A DNA stretch of 64,000 nucleotides. It comes from Macrostomum hystrix. Lineage: Eukaryota > Platyhelminthes > Macrostomidae. Each line of letters begins with the position of its first letter. The first letter of the stretch is position 1. The stretch lies in contig CATNEN010000031.1 of the NCBI GenBank assembly GCA_950097015.1, forward strand, positions 1,922,001 to 1,986,000, in the 5' to 3' direction. The position numbers and the translations under genes were made by a program. The notes beneath the pieces were generated by a model. It made no database searches and was not told where the DNA came from. It saw only the letters and a list, made by a program, of their open reading frames with translations. This document shows positions 23,390-35,248 of this stretch, piece by piece.

Positions 23390-23935
23390 TTAGGATGGAG
23401 GGGTTTAGGGTGATAGGAATTTAGGGTGATGGGGATTTAGGACGATGGGGATTTAGGATGATGGGGATTTAGGATGATGGGGATTTAGGATGATGGGGAT
23501 TTAGGATGATGGGGATTTAGGATGATGGGGATTTAGGATGATGGGGAATTAGGACGATGGGGATTTAGGATGATGGGGATTTAGGGTGGTCGGGATTTAG
23601 GATGATGGGGATTTAGGATGATGGGGACTTAGGATGTTGGGGACTTAGGATGATGGGGATTTAGGATGATGGGGATTTAGGATGATGGGGATTTAGGGTG
23701 GTCGGGATTTAGGATGATGGGGATTTAGGATGATGGGGATTTAGGGTGGTCGGGATTTAGGATGATGGGGATTTAGGATGATGGGGATTTAGGATGATGG
23801 GGATTTAGGATGATGGGGACTTAGGATGATGGGGATTTAGGATGATGGGGATTTAGGATGATGGGGATTTAGGATGGTCGGGATTTAGGATGATGGGGAT
23901 TTAGGACGATGCTGATCTAGGATGATAACGATTTT
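23390..23935. repeat. 16-bp minisatellite, about 34 copies
   Basis: Unit GATGGGGATTTAGGAT with interspersed GGTCGGGATTTAGGAT variants. One strand has a GGGG run every 16 bp. Confidence 0.93.
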
Positions 23936-24502
23936 AGCGAACTGGGATAACGAGAATAGCGATAACGTCGGATTGGGATTTTTGCCGGTCAGAATTTCAG
24001 TTTGGTTGTTGACGAATAGTAGTTTTTTATCTAACAAAAAATCTGGGTTTATTTCGCACAGGAAAAGACTAAAAAATCAATGCCATGAAACATCTGGAGT
24101 CAGGTGAAAGGAATCGAATTACGGTTTGTACAACTGTATTAAAAAGAACGCACAAAACGTGACGAGGCCACCGGAGTGATATTGCACTGCTCAACTGTCT
24201 CGCTGCTTCTTGCTGCACGCCAGCAAATGAAAAGAACTGTTAATTACATTTCTGCCCACCGCCCTGCAGATTTCATTTGGCAATTCAATGAGTTTGGGTG
24301 GGAGACGCAGCGCTGGGTAATGAATAGAGAGTTACAAAACTGCTCCATCGTACCGCTCCGCAATGCGCCCCCACACAAGATATAGGGGCCAGAGGCAGGC
24401 ACAGGATTAGAAGTCCCAAAATGATTGAGAGTAAGAGGTAGAGAGACACAAGACTCATTCTGAGCTGATCTGCGGCTCCATTCAGGCCCCGATCCCGCCT
24501 CA

Positions 24503-24530
24503 ATGCAGCAGCAGCAGCAGCAGCAGCAGG
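24503..24530. repeat. (CAG)n microsatellite in intron
   Basis: About nine consecutive CAG triplets on + in intron G-H. Confidence 0.85.
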
Positions 24531-24754
24531 CCAGAAGTCGCATCCTCATCCATTTTCCGTCCTCCTTCCTTGCCAGACTCAATGAAGTAAATGCGCCAAA
24601 TTCAAACTGAGACACTGAACTGGCTGTCTGCCACAGTGCCTATGCCTGCCACATACTCTGCCCATAAAATGGCTGCTACTTCTCATGTAGGATAAGCTCA
24701 GAGAACCATTTTAACTTCCTTGAGTACAGATGCCATGCTAGGTACAGATACCAT

Positions 24755-26049
24755 GATTAGGTACAGAAACCCACAGACATCAGGTACAGATACCCACATA
24801 CATCAGGTAAAGATACCCACAGACATCAGGCACAGATACCCATAAACATCAGGCACATATACCCATAGACATCAGGCAAAAATACCCACAGACATCAGGC
24901 ACAGATACCCACAGACATCAGGCACAGATACCCACAGACATCAGGCACAGATACCCACAGACATCAGGCACAGATACCCACAGACATCAGGCACAGATAC
25001 CCACAGACATCAGGCACAGATACCCACAGACATCAGGCACAGATACCCACAGACATCAGGCACAGATACCCATAGACATCAGGCACAGATACCCATAAAC
25101 ATCAGGCACAGATACCCATAGACATCAGGCACAGATACCCACAGACGTCAGGCACAGATACCCACAGACATCAGGCACAGATACCCACAGACATCAGGCA
25201 CAGATACCCACAGACATCAGGCACAGATACCCATAGACATCAGGCACAGATACCCACAGACGTCAGGCACAGATACCCATAGACATCAGGCACAGATACC
25301 CACAGACGTCAGGCACAGATACCCACAGACATCAGGCACAGATACCCACAGACATCAGGCACAGATACCCACAGACATCAGGCACAGATACCCACAGACG
25401 TCAGGCACAGATACCCACAGACATCAGGCACAGATACCCACAGACATCAGGCACAGATACCCACAGACGTCAGGCACAGATACCCACAGACATCAGGCAC
25501 AGATACCCACAGACATCAGGCACAGATACCCACAGACATCAGGCACAGATACCCACAGACATCAGGCACAGATACCCACAGACATCAGGCACAGATACCC
25601 ACAGACATCAGGCACAGATACCCACAGACATCAGGCACAGATACCCACAGACGTCAGGCACAGATACCCACAGACATCAGGCACAGATACCCACAGACGT
25701 CAGGCACAGATACCCACAGACATCAGGCACAGATACCCACAGACATCAGGCACAGATACCCACAGACGTCAGGCACAGATACCCACAGACATCAGGCACA
25801 GATACCCACAGACATCAGGCACAGATACCCACAGACATCAGGCACAGATACCCACAGACATCAGGCACAGATACCCACAGACATCAGGCACAGATACCCA
25901 CAGACATCAGGCACAGATACCCACAGACATCAGGCACAGATACCCACAGACATCAGGCACAGATACCCACAGACATCAGGCACAGATACCCACAGACATC
26001 AGGCACAGATACCCACAGACATCAGGCACAGATACCCACAGACATCAGG
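24755..26049. repeat. 23-bp minisatellite, about 56 copies
   Basis: Core CAGATACCCACAGACATCAG. Most units are identical, with recurrent ACGTC/ACATC and CCATAG/CCACAG variants. The left edge is degenerate (GGTACAGATACC forms). Confidence 0.95.
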
Positions 26050-27280
26050 TACATCAATGCTGATTCTAAATGAAAGTCTAACTGTGAATTGAGCTGCAAC
26101 AGCTGTACAAAAATGTGAAGCAGTTGAATAATTTCCAAGCGGACCAGTTCAATCTCGGCTCACAAAAATTCTCTCGCCTTCCATTGGTTGTGAAGCTAAT
26201 CAGAAAAAGCAAATTTTCTACACTATTGTGCCTCACTTGTGCCTGCCTACTTCACACATCATCGAAAGTGTCGCAAGTGGGCCACCTGGGCCACTTGGGA
26301 TAGTTGTGACATCCTCAACAGACGCTACTCACCTGCCAAAACAACTTGAAATCCAGCGGCTATTTCCTCACTTCCTTTTTTACCTTTCCTCATCCACAGG
26401 TTGGAGTGGAGAAAGCCGAGAATATGAAATGCTGAAACAACTTGTCCCCCCCCATGCTTGCCGGGAAACAAGAAAAACGTTGCTTGCCATAGTTTTGAGT
26501 TCTCACACCCCAGTGTGCAGGCAGTGTTGGAGGGGGAAGTGACAGCGGAAGAGAACAGCGTGTGAGGGCTTCCTCATCTAGATGCTGCTGCTGCCGCCGT
26601 TGCTGATTTAGAGAATTGCTGGCGTAATCTTCTAGAAAGCTTGCCGTTCTTATTCAGTATGTCGCCGAGGGTAGGGTCTATAGAATCCCTATTCCCCAAA
26701 TAGGGATTGGAAAGGGATGAAGAAGAGGTGAAGTAAATGCGGCCTCATGTCAGGTAGGAGCCAGGTAAGGAGGCGGAGAGAGTGAGAGCGCGAGAAATGA
26801 CAGGCAAGTATCGAACGCTTACGAGAGCAAACAAGGCGCCGGAGACCAGGCGGTCATTGCAGCAGGCTTTCACTGACATGTCGCCAGTTTCCAATAGAGA
26901 GTTTCAAGTGTATTTCAGACATTTCTGTGGCCATGATCGCGAGAGGCTGGGAAGCCTTGGAAAGTTCTGCCGCCCCTCCGTGATTGACGCTAACCCCCAT
27001 CCCCACCGGCACGAGACGAACAGAAGCCTTCACATGTCTTTCAATATTTCTCTTTCCTCTCTTCTACTTCCCGCGGGTGGGGGAGGCGGGGATGGCGGGC
27101 ACAAATTGGTTGTGTCGTTGTCGGACTCGCTTCAGCAAACACGACAGTTGCTGCTGCTCAAGAACTCAATACTACCACCTTACTCACACTTCTATTATAA
27201 AACAAAGCTGCAGACTGACTCGGGGTTGAAAATTGAAGCTTAAAATGAGAGAATCGACAAAACCGAGGTGATTGTGTCGT
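26050..27280. other. Single-copy intron segment
   Basis: Part of intron G-H. A 153-codon + frame at 26782-27243 has no motif, no splice context and ordinary composition, so it is not called. Confidence 0.4.
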
Positions 27281-27281
27281 A

Positions 27282-27314
<33 letters not shown>

Positions 27315-27323
27315 GCAGCAGCA
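27281..27323. repeat. (CAG)n microsatellite in intron
   Basis: About 14 triplets with one GAA-type interruption (AGAAGCAG). Confidence 0.85.
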
Positions 27324-27429
27324 GGCCACGCCGATATTAACCCTATAGCCAGGACTTAATGAGGCATATTGGACTGGGACGGGGACCGTTCCGTAGGGAG
27401 GTCTAAGTAATAGTTTGGAGAGCAATGTG

Positions 27430-27431
<2 letters not shown>

Positions 27432-27464
<33 letters not shown>
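27432..27464. repeat. (GT)n microsatellite
   Basis: About 15 GT dinucleotides in intron G-H. Confidence 0.9.
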
Positions 27465-27467
<3 letters not shown>

Positions 27468-28071
27468 GGAGCAGAAACTCCCAGGTGAGCCCTGTCGTAT
27501 TCTCTTTCAACCTGCCCAGCAACTAAATAGGCTCCGGCTGACCAGATCCGACCGGTGGAACTGGGAGCTGGGGATCGGGGAGTAATATATAAATTCCCAA
27601 TTCCCTATATAGAAGAAATGCCAACTTGTCTGGTAGAGAAACAACAGGACATTATTATCAGCTCTGACTGGGCCCAGTGCGCATGGCAAATGATTTAAAA
27701 CTAGACAGAAATAGAGTAAAATATAACTGCACAGCCTTGCACGCCTAGATTACCTGGAATTGTTAAAAGGGCATGCTAAGAATAGAACTCCAGGTGTCTT
27801 TCAAAAGTCTAAAAGTCTTTCAAAAGAATCCCAGCCACTTCGCTGCGTCCGTCATGGAGGCTCCCTGCCGCTAAGTCAATCCCAGCCACTTTCAAAAGTG
27901 GACGCGGCGTCAAGTTAAGTAGTCAAGTTAGTCTATGGCCCAAACCAAAATGATAGAAGATGCAATCCATTTTACATGCCCTTTGCAGGACACCTCATGG
28001 AAAAAGAGCGTGATTTGTCTATGGCCAATCTGTACTGAAATCAGTCACTGTGGAATAATTAAGGGGCAGCT

Positions 28072-28340
28072 AGCCTGGTGGTTAGTTCGTCGGACTCACG
28101 ACTTAAAGGTCTAGAGTTCGATTCCCGACTAATACCGTAAAAACTTGTGCCCGTTAGCAAGGCAATTAAATCTGCGTTGCTTCAGTTTACCCAGCTGTTA
28201 AGTGGGTTCCAGCTTTAGCTGGTGTAATAGAGGGTGGGTGTGGCGAACCCCCCAGTCCATGGACTGAACAGCCGTACACAGCCTTCACATGCACCACGCT
28301 ATAGCCGCGGCTGTGCTTTCGGCTGCACATTTGGCCCAAT
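28072..28340 (+). mobile_element. tRNA-derived SINE with a conserved central domain
   Basis: The tRNA-like head has A box TAGCCTGGTGG (28079-28089) and B box AGTTCGATTCC (28116-28126). The body GCAAGGCAATTAAATCTGCG ... CAGTTTACCCAGCTG ... AAGTGGGT resembles the 'GGCAAGGCACTT ... CCACCCAGCTGT ... ATGGGTACC' central domain shared by many invertebrate SINEs (Nin-DC type). The 3' part CAGTCCATGGACTGAACAG is found again at 30470-30530 and 35815-35880. The right end is approximate. Confidence 0.7.
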
Positions 28341-28523
28341 CGGGAAAATGCTGCGATACCAGCCACATGGTTGTTTAAAACAAACTTCGAAGACCTTATT
28401 TGTGATATCGGCTTTAGTCAGCTAAACTAATGGCAATGACCCTTTAATCTCACTCTAGAATCCACCTCCGTTAAAATCTGGCGCGTGTCAGTGACACGGA
28501 AGTGGCAAGCTTCCAAGCCTGAT

Positions 28524-29441
28524 GGACATTGGATCTGATGGACATTGTGTGGTGACACTGGGCTATCCAGTGTGCATTCAGGATCTGATGGACATTGTGT
28601 GGTGACACTGGGCTATGCAGTGTGCATTCAGGATCTGATGGACATTGTGTGGTGACACTGAGCTATCCAGTGTGCATTCAGGATCTGATGGACATTGTGT
28701 GGTGACACTGGGCTATCCAGTGTGCATTGAGGATCTGATGGACATTGTGTGGTGACACTGGGCTATGCAGTGTGCATTCAGGATCTGATGGACATTGTGT
28801 GGTGACACTGGGCTATCCAGTGTGCATTCGGGATCTGATGGACATTGTGTGGTAACACTGGGCTATCCAGTGTGTATTCAGGATGATCTGATGGACATTG
28901 TGTGGTGACACTGGGCTATCCAGTGTGTATTCAGGATGATCTGATGGACATTGTGTGGTGACACTGGGCTATCCAGTGTGCATTGAGGATCTGATGGACA
29001 TTGTGTGGTAACACTGGGCTATCCAGTGTGTATTCAGGATAATCTGATGGACATTGTGTGGTAACACTGGGCCATCCAGTGTGCATTGAGGATCTGATGG
29101 ACATTGTGTGGTGACACTGAGCCATCCAGTGTGCTTTGAGGATCTGATGGACATTGTGTGGTGACACTGAGCCATCCAGTGTGCATTGAGGATCTGATGG
29201 ACATTGTGTGGTGACACTGGGCTATGCAGTGTGCATTCAGGATCTGATGGACATTGTGTGGTGACACTGGGCTATCCAGTGTGCATTGAGGATCTGATGG
29301 ACATTGTGTGGTGACACTGGGCTATCCAGTGTGCATTGAGGATCTGATGGACATTGTGTGGTGACACTGGGCTATCCAGTGTGCATTGAGGATCTGATGG
29401 ACATTGTGTGGTGACACTGGGCTATGCAGTGTGCATTCAGG
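28524..29441. repeat. 50-bp minisatellite, about 18 copies
   Basis: Unit includes GGATCTGATGGACATTGTGT and GACACTGGGCTATCCAGTGT. Variants are GCTATGCAG/GCTATCCAG, CATTCAGG/CATTGAGG and a few 53-bp units with GGATGATCTGAT. It lies 430 bp after exon G in transcript order. Confidence 0.93.
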
Positions 29442-29874
29442 AACAGTGGAAAGTGGGTCCAAGCAGATCTTAGCGCAGGAAAGTGGGTCCGATAGAGCTT
29501 CGCCCGACACGCGGGGCGGCAATGTGCCAACTGAAGGAGAAAATTAATGAGAGTCGCCTGCCTTTAATCCGTGCCTCCCCGTCCCAATGCGCCACTGTTC
29601 CCGCCCTCCCCGGCTTAGCAAATCGTTCATCCCGCTTCTCATCCGGCCCCTCTTTTTCCGACTTCTTCGTCTTCTTCTTTTAGCTGGCATCGGGCGCTGA
29701 CAGTCTCAAACTAATCCCTGAGTCGAATGCTCCTCTCCTACTGGCAAATCTCGCCCATAAAATAGATGTCTTCGCCGCTTGGGAATACCCTGAACGGACA
29801 CACGAATGAATCCCAAGTGGAGTTTCATTCCTATTTCATGCTAGTTAATGGGCAATCTCAATATGGCTACTCAC

Positions 29875-29991
29875 CTGTGATGTTGATCGACCAGAGTCCG
29901 TTGCCAATGTAAGCTAGGCTACCAGCCGAGGTTGCTAAGCGTGGCGGCTGCTGCGACCTGCAGAAGTAGTACCTCAGCAGAGATTGACCGT
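29875..29991 (-). CDS. Exon G: ectodomain segment
   Basis: 117 bp, acceptor TTCAAACAG|AC, donor ACAG|GTGAGT. It encodes DGQSLLRYYFCRSQQPPRLA and ends LAYIGNGLWSINITG, with one Cys and one sequon (NIT). Both ends fit their neighbours: phase 1 in from exon F, phase 1 out to exon H. Confidence 0.75.
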
Positions 29992-30469
29992 CTGTTTGAA
30001 AATGATCGATTCAAATTTCACAAACTTGTCACCCTGACTGTCAGAAGTGTAACAGGGTTTTTTTAAATAGACTGGGACAAGGTGGGGCGAGGGAGAGGAC
30101 GGAGACTTCCCTGGAGGGGATTGGAGGAGCTGCTGGGAAGCCGAGGGTGAGAGAATAGCACTGCCAGACCAATGGGGCACTTCCTAAGCCAACCTTCTGC
30201 CCTGCGCGATGAAGCAGTTTTGTAACTGTTCAATAAGTCGATTGCGGAGCTGCAATCCTAATTATGAGTCACCATCCTAATTACTGGATTAGGTGATGCA
30301 TGCCATTCTATGGACTCATGACGTGGCTGACACTTCATGAAAGATTCCTTTCAGACTACTGTGGGCCTGCCTAACTAGCTGGCCATTCACATATTCATCA
30401 TTTTAACAAAAAAGCTACATTTTAAATCCGCAGATTTTTTTATAACTTTGGCAAAGTTAAAACTTGGGC

Positions 30470-30530
30470 CCTAGTCCATGGACTGGACGGTTGTACACAA
30501 CTGCGGCTGTAGATCTGGGCCTGGGTCAAA
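30470..30530 (+). mobile_element. SINE 3' fragment
   Basis: CTAGTCCATGGACTGGACGG and TGTACACAACTGCGGCTGT match the 3' part of the SINE at 28072-28340. The tRNA-like head is absent. Confidence 0.55.
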
Positions 30531-30625
30531 TTTGTAATTTCTTTGATTTCTCTTTTCTCTAAAGTTGCTCAAATAAAACTATTTTATTTTTAGTTTGTCA
30601 GTTAACTCAAAAATTGGCTGTACAG

Positions 30626-31523
30626 CACGGGTTGGCAAACTTATTAGCGTGCGGGAGATGGAGAGAAACTAAAAGAATACAGGGGAGAGATGAGACAGGG
30701 GAGAGATGAGACAGGGGAGAGATGAGACAGGGGAGAGATGAGACAGGGGAGAGATGAGACAGGGGAGAGATGAGACAGGGGAGAGATGAGACAGGGGAGA
30801 GATGAGACAGGGGAGAGATGAGACAGGGGAGAGATGAGACAGGGGAGAGATGAGACAGGGGAGAGATGAGACAGGGGAGAGATGAGACAGGGGAGAGATG
30901 AGACAGGGGATGAGACAGAGGAGAGATGAGACAGGGGAGAGATGAGACAGGGGAGAGATGAGACAGGGGATGAGACAGGGGAGAGATGAGACAGGGGAGA
31001 GATGAGACAGGGGATGAGACAGAGGAGAGATGAGACAGGGGAGAGATGAGACAGGGGAGAGATGAGACAGGGGATGAGACAGGGGAGAGATGAGACAGGG
31101 GAGAGATGAGACAGGTGATGAGACAGAGGAGAGATGAGACAGGGGATGAGACAGGGGAGAGATGAGACAGGGGAGAGATGAGACAGGGGAGAGATGAGAC
31201 AGGGGAGAGATGAGACAGGGGAGAGATGAGACAGGGGAGAGATGAGACAGGGGAGAGATGAGACAGGGGAGAGATGAGACAGGGGAGAGATGAGACAGGG
31301 GAGAGATGAGACAGGGGAGAGATGAGACAGGGGAGAGATGAGACAGGGGAGAGATGAGACAGGGGAGAGATGAGACAGGAGAGATGAGACAGGGGATGAG
31401 ACAGGGGAGAGATGAGACCGATGAGAGATGAGACAGGATACTATAGGTGTTGGAAGGGACAACGGGCCGGATTTGGGAGCTTCGAGGGCCGCATCTGGCC
31501 CGCGGGCCGGAGTTTGCCGACCA
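30626..31523. mobile_element. hAT-like miniature element with expanded internal minisatellite
   Basis: Left end CACGGGTTGGCAAACTTATT and right end ...CCGGAGTTTGCCGACCATG form imperfect terminal inverted repeats of the CAGGGGTCGGCAAAC type known from non-autonomous hAT elements. Inside the right end is GGGAGCTTCGAGGGCCGCAT ... GGCCCGCGGGCC. The interior is almost wholly the 16-bp array. A second copy is at 34564-34838 in the other orientation. A clear 8-bp target duplication was not found. Confidence 0.65.
30676..31435. repeat. 16-bp minisatellite inside the hAT-like element, about 45 copies
   Basis: Unit GATGAGACAGGGGAGA, with shortened units GATGAGACAGGGG at intervals. It makes a stop-free Pro/Leu/Ser/Ile repeat of over 300 codons on minus in two frames, which I do not regard as coding. 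Confidence 0.95.
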
Positions 31524-32936
31524 TGACCGGAGTTTGACTGCATGCTGCTCAGCAATAACAGCTGAAACAAAACAACACAAGAAATGAAGCACTTGAATGC
31601 ACGTTTCCGGCAAGACAGACAGGGGCTACTGTTATTGACAGCTTCAGGCTTCAATAGACCTGCCAGAACAGAAATTTCCCTGCGACATGTCAACTGAAAA
31701 ACGCATTAAAAAATTTCTGTTCCCTACTGAAAACTGCTGCAGCCAGAAACCTTGACTACCTGAGCAAGAGAGCAAAAAAGTGAAACAAAGGCTGTACCTA
31801 CTCAGACATGATGAGGCTCATTGCAAATAGTCAATAGTGAGCTATTTAAACCCGGAGTCTATAGGACCCAGCGATACACGGTACCCTCTCTCACACACTT
31901 TCACTTTTCTTGTCCTCTCTGTGGCCAAACGCCAATACACTACCAACCTGAGCAGGCTTGTGTTATTCTCAGAGACTTCTGCCAGTCTGACTTCTTGGCT
32001 AACGAGAGTCGACAGCGGGTGGTAGAGAACAACTGGGTGAGATTGAGTATAGGCAAATCTGCTCCTAAAAGAAGTTGATGTGGAAGGGCAAAAGAAAAAG
32101 TTGAATATGGATGAGAGTTAACCTCGAACATGGCATTCTGGCACACCAAAAAAACTATAGAAAACAGCTCTATCGGAAGAAAGTTTGAGCTACAGTGATC
32201 CGATCGCGTAACGAGCTGCTCCAGTCTCGATGTAGAATTCACCTCACCTCAACTCAGTGACCAAAGTGTGTGGGACTAACTCACACTCACACACACTCTC
32301 TCACAGCAGTCCTTAACCCCAACGGCTCCACCAATTTACTTGTCGTCAAAACAAGCAGGGGTCACACGCACACACACAGAGAAGTCGGCACATCACCGAC
32401 CGGCCCAAACAACCTCTTCGCCGTGAACTTGCCCCGAATTTTTTCTCTTGTCCCTTTTTCTCGCCGTCCACTGACAGCTTCCTTGGCGGGCGGAGCATCG
32501 AGAGAATGGCTTCAGGCGGTATCGGGGCGAGCCACATCTCCCCAGCTTCCTTAATGACTTGAGCCGGCATTGGACATACACGCACACACACACACAATCT
32601 GTGAGCAGTGCGGCAATGCATAGAAAGCTAGTCACAAATGATTGACCCACTTGACATATTTTCAATTCAAAAAAAGCTGCAATTTTCTGGCTGGTGAAAG
32701 AGTCCACAAGCTGGGGATATGACTGTGTGTTCTCCCTGATTATGTATATAAGTTAGGGATTTTTCATTGGTAAAGGGGCCAGTTCCGGACTCGGCATGTG
32801 CAACGTGGTCAATGGGGCAGCGCGATGTTTTGGATTAGAAACCACGGAAGTTCGCTTATACGATCTATATTTAATAAGATCGAATGTTGCACAACTGCAT
32901 GCTTTAGTAAAGTAAAACTAGGATTATAGCAAACCT

Positions 32937-33246
32937 GCTCAATGCTGCTCATCGATTCTCAATACTGCTCATCGATTCTCAATGCTGCTCATCGATTCTC
33001 AATACTGCTCATCGATTCTCAATACTGCTCATCGATTCTCAATACTGCTCATCGATTCTCAATACTGCTCATCGATTCTCAATACTGCTCATCGATTCTC
33101 AATACTGCTCATCGATTCTCAATACTGCTCATCGATTCTCAATACTGCTCATCGATTCTCAATGCTGCTCATCGATTCTCAATACTGCTCATCGATTCTC
33201 AATACTGCTCATCGATTCTCAATACTGCTCATCGATTCTCAATACT
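32937..33246. repeat. 20-bp minisatellite, about 15 copies
   Basis: Unit CTCATCGATTCTCAATACTG, nearly perfect; two units read AATGCTG. It is in intron F-G, about 750 bp before exon F on the map. Confidence 0.95.
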
Positions 33247-33995
33247 GAGAATATTCTCAAAAAATCTTATCAAATCAGATCTGATGTATCAGACAAATAT
33301 TTAAGTAAATTATTGTTGCAGTTGACATGGTTACTTGACGAAAGGGACCAGACAGGCGAGTACAGTTAGCAAGTACTATTTCCTGTCTCGAACTGACTGG
33401 GGGATAACAAAATGTGGTGCAGCTTGCATTCCATTTCCCCATTTCAGAGCTCCCTAGTGTTTTTCGGCCTGTTATTTTTCCAGTCTGGATTTTGCAAGTG
33501 ATAGGCAAAGACCGAATCAAGAAAATTAGAAATGGGATTTCTTCAATTTCATCGCGCACCTAGATTTGCATAATTGGATTGGGCTTAAACTGTCCCCGTA
33601 GGAGTGAGTCCAGTGCTCGCCGGGGGGTGGTGGATGAAAAGAGTGCTCGAGTTGAGCTGCTGGTAGCTGCTCCGTTGGAGCATTGTGTCACTGAGCAGTC
33701 CTACTGATTATGCAGCCTGGAGAGAGTGGAGACGGGCAGCAGCATCTGATGCCGGATAGGAAAATAGGAAAACATTAGCTGATTGAATGGCTCTGTGCAC
33801 AAGCCCTCGATTTGGACTGTAGGAAAGACCCCTATTCCTATATATAGGCAGTGATTATAGCAGACACAAGTACTCCTTAATGTGGACTAGCATATAGAAC
33901 CGGGCCTGACCCAAGAGTGCAGAGATCAGAGCATGCACTTTCTGAATTATCGAGCGTTTGTAACTACTAGAATAGTAGGATTAGAATATGCTCAC

Positions 33996-34276
33996 CCGGT
34001 ATTTGAACTGCTAGCGCCAGGTAGCCAGACTGCAAGGTGTAATAGAAGGCCCCATTCTTTGCCACCGGCATCTCTTCGTCAATCACCCGGCCCTTGTCGG
34101 CGTAGATCTTGGCGCTTTGCGTCAGCAGCGAACTGTTCAAGTGGCAGTGATGGCTGAGCCAACTGGCTGATGACACGTCGAAGGGCTGGCGCACCTGGAG
34201 TACGGCCGTGTAGATTGGCGACCCCGAGATAGGAGTCTCCGTCCGGATGGTGCCATTCATCGGCTCCAGGTCCGAT
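33996..34276 (-). CDS. Exon F: ectodomain segment
   Basis: 281 bp, acceptor CACCCAG|A (behind a C-rich tract), donor CCGG|GTGAGC. It encodes SDLEPMNGTIRTETPISGSP ... 'VRQPFDVSSASWLSHHCHLN' ... and ends GYLALAVQIP, with sequons NGT and NSS. It is beta-strand-rich looking, like exons E and G. The acceptor at 34279-34277 is preferred because AG|A keeps phase; an AG 23 nt earlier breaks the frame. Confidence 0.76.
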
Positions 34277-34899
34277 CTGGGTGCGATCAGGGGGGTGGGT
34301 TCTTTGAAGACACAGATTAATATGTGCTCAAATCAAGAGATTTATAGACACTAAAGGTGAAAATTTACAAGACTCTAGACCCTGGACAACCTTCGGACTC
34401 AAGACGACAGTCAGACCCTAGATGACATTCGAACCCTGGAGGATATTGAGACCCTAAACGAAATTTAGACCCAGGACCCTAGACGACCTTCTGACCCTGG
34501 ACCCTAGACGTCCTTCAGACCCTAGACGACCTTCTGACCCTAGACGACATTGAGACCCTAGACCTGGGATTGGCCTGCGGGCCTGCGGGCCAGATGCGGC
34601 CCTCGAAGCTCCCAAATCCGGCACATTGCCCCTTGCGACACCTACAGTATCCTGTTTCATCTTTCCTCTGTCTCATCTCTCCTCGGTCTCGTCTCTCCCA
34701 TGTCGCATCTCTCATGTGTCTCATCTCTTCCCTGTTATATCACTCCCCAATCTTATATTTCTACAGTCAATGCGGCCCGCTGTCGCCTCCTAGGATTTCT
34801 CTTTGGCCCGCTAGCTAATAACTTTGCTGACCCTGCCCTGGACGCTATTGAGACCCTAGACGACCTTCAAACTGCGAACACAAAGCCAGGAAGTCTTAC
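34277..34899 (-). other. Intron E-F with hAT-like copy and degenerate short repeats
   Basis: 623 bp. It holds degenerate GACCCTAGACGACCTTC units (34370-34565, resuming at 34845-34870) interrupted by the hAT-like element at 34564-34838. The interruption suggests the element inserted into an older short array. Confidence 0.65.
34564..34838. mobile_element. Second hAT-like miniature element, short form
   Basis: Reverse complement of the element at 30626-31523: shared GCCAGATGCGGCCCTCGAAG and CTCCCAAATCCGGC, then a pyrimidine-rich stretch with only about five degenerate copies of the 16-bp unit (TCTCATCTCTCCTCGG forms). The right end CTAATAACTTTGCTGACCCTG matches the inverted left end of the other copy. 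Confidence 0.65.
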
Positions 34900-35248
34900 C
34901 TGAGCCGGTGCACAGTGAGGTTGGCCACGGCCCGTTGTCGCTCCTGCCAGAGGCTGCCGTGCACAATGTAGTCCCTCGGCAGGTCGATCTCAGAGTCGTG
35001 CGTCACCCGCAGCGGCCCAAAGTCGACGCTGCCGCGTCGATGAAAGCTTGCATTGAAGGCAGGTACCCTCTGCCACAGAGTGTCGCCGTGCCAATCAGCG
35101 GTGTCTGCGTCTCCGGCCAGGCTGATGTTGTAGCCGATAGTGTACAGCTGGGCCGGCGCCTGGTAGGTCAAGTGGCACAGAAAATAGGTCCTGTTCTCCT
35201 GAGAGAAGCCCTCAAACGTTGGCGTCAGGGTGAAGGTGTCCAAGTCGC
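34900..35248 (-). CDS. Exon E: ectodomain segment
   Basis: 349 bp, acceptor TTTCCAG|GC (phase 1), donor CTCAG|GTAAGA (phase 2). It encodes DLDTFTLTPTFEGFSQENRT, 'YFLCHLTYQAPAQLYTIGYN', then FNASFHRRGSVDFGPL and 'EIDLPRDYIVHGSLWQERQR', ending VANLTVHRL. Four sequons (NRT, NIS, NAS, NLT). Alternating hydrophobic pattern suggests a beta-sandwich fold. No family recognised. Confidence 0.8.

Larger units (their letters stand above)
19031..29874 (-). other. Intron G-H (10.8 kb), repeat-rich
   Basis: Donor GTGAGT at 29874, acceptor CCGCCCAG at 19031. It contains a SINE-like unit (about 19160-19430), a pyrimidine-rich array (19640-20170), the 64-bp, 16-bp, 23-bp and 50-bp arrays, (CAG)n and (GT)n tracts and a tRNA-derived SINE (28072-28340). 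Open frames on + at 19402-20373 and 26782-27243 have no motif or splice support and are not called. Confidence 0.7.
29992..33995 (-). other. Intron F-G (4.0 kb)
   Basis: Contains a SINE 3' fragment (30470-30530), the hAT-like miniature element with its 16-bp array (30626-31523), (CA)n stretches near 32300-32600 and the 20-bp array at 32937-33246. No other exon recognised. Confidence 0.7.

Noticed and set aside
23390-23935. Telomere-like repeats (TTTAGG words)
   Set aside because: The 16-bp unit GATGGGGATTTAGGAT is not a telomeric hexamer or heptamer array; it is an ordinary intronic minisatellite.
30644-31693. Two minus frames of over 300 codons rich in Pro/Leu/Ser
   Set aside because: Generated by the 16-bp array inside a miniature transposon; two frames are equally open.
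32942-33304. 120-codon + frame of SILLIDSQYCS repeats
   Set aside because: Translation of the 20-bp array at 32937-33246.
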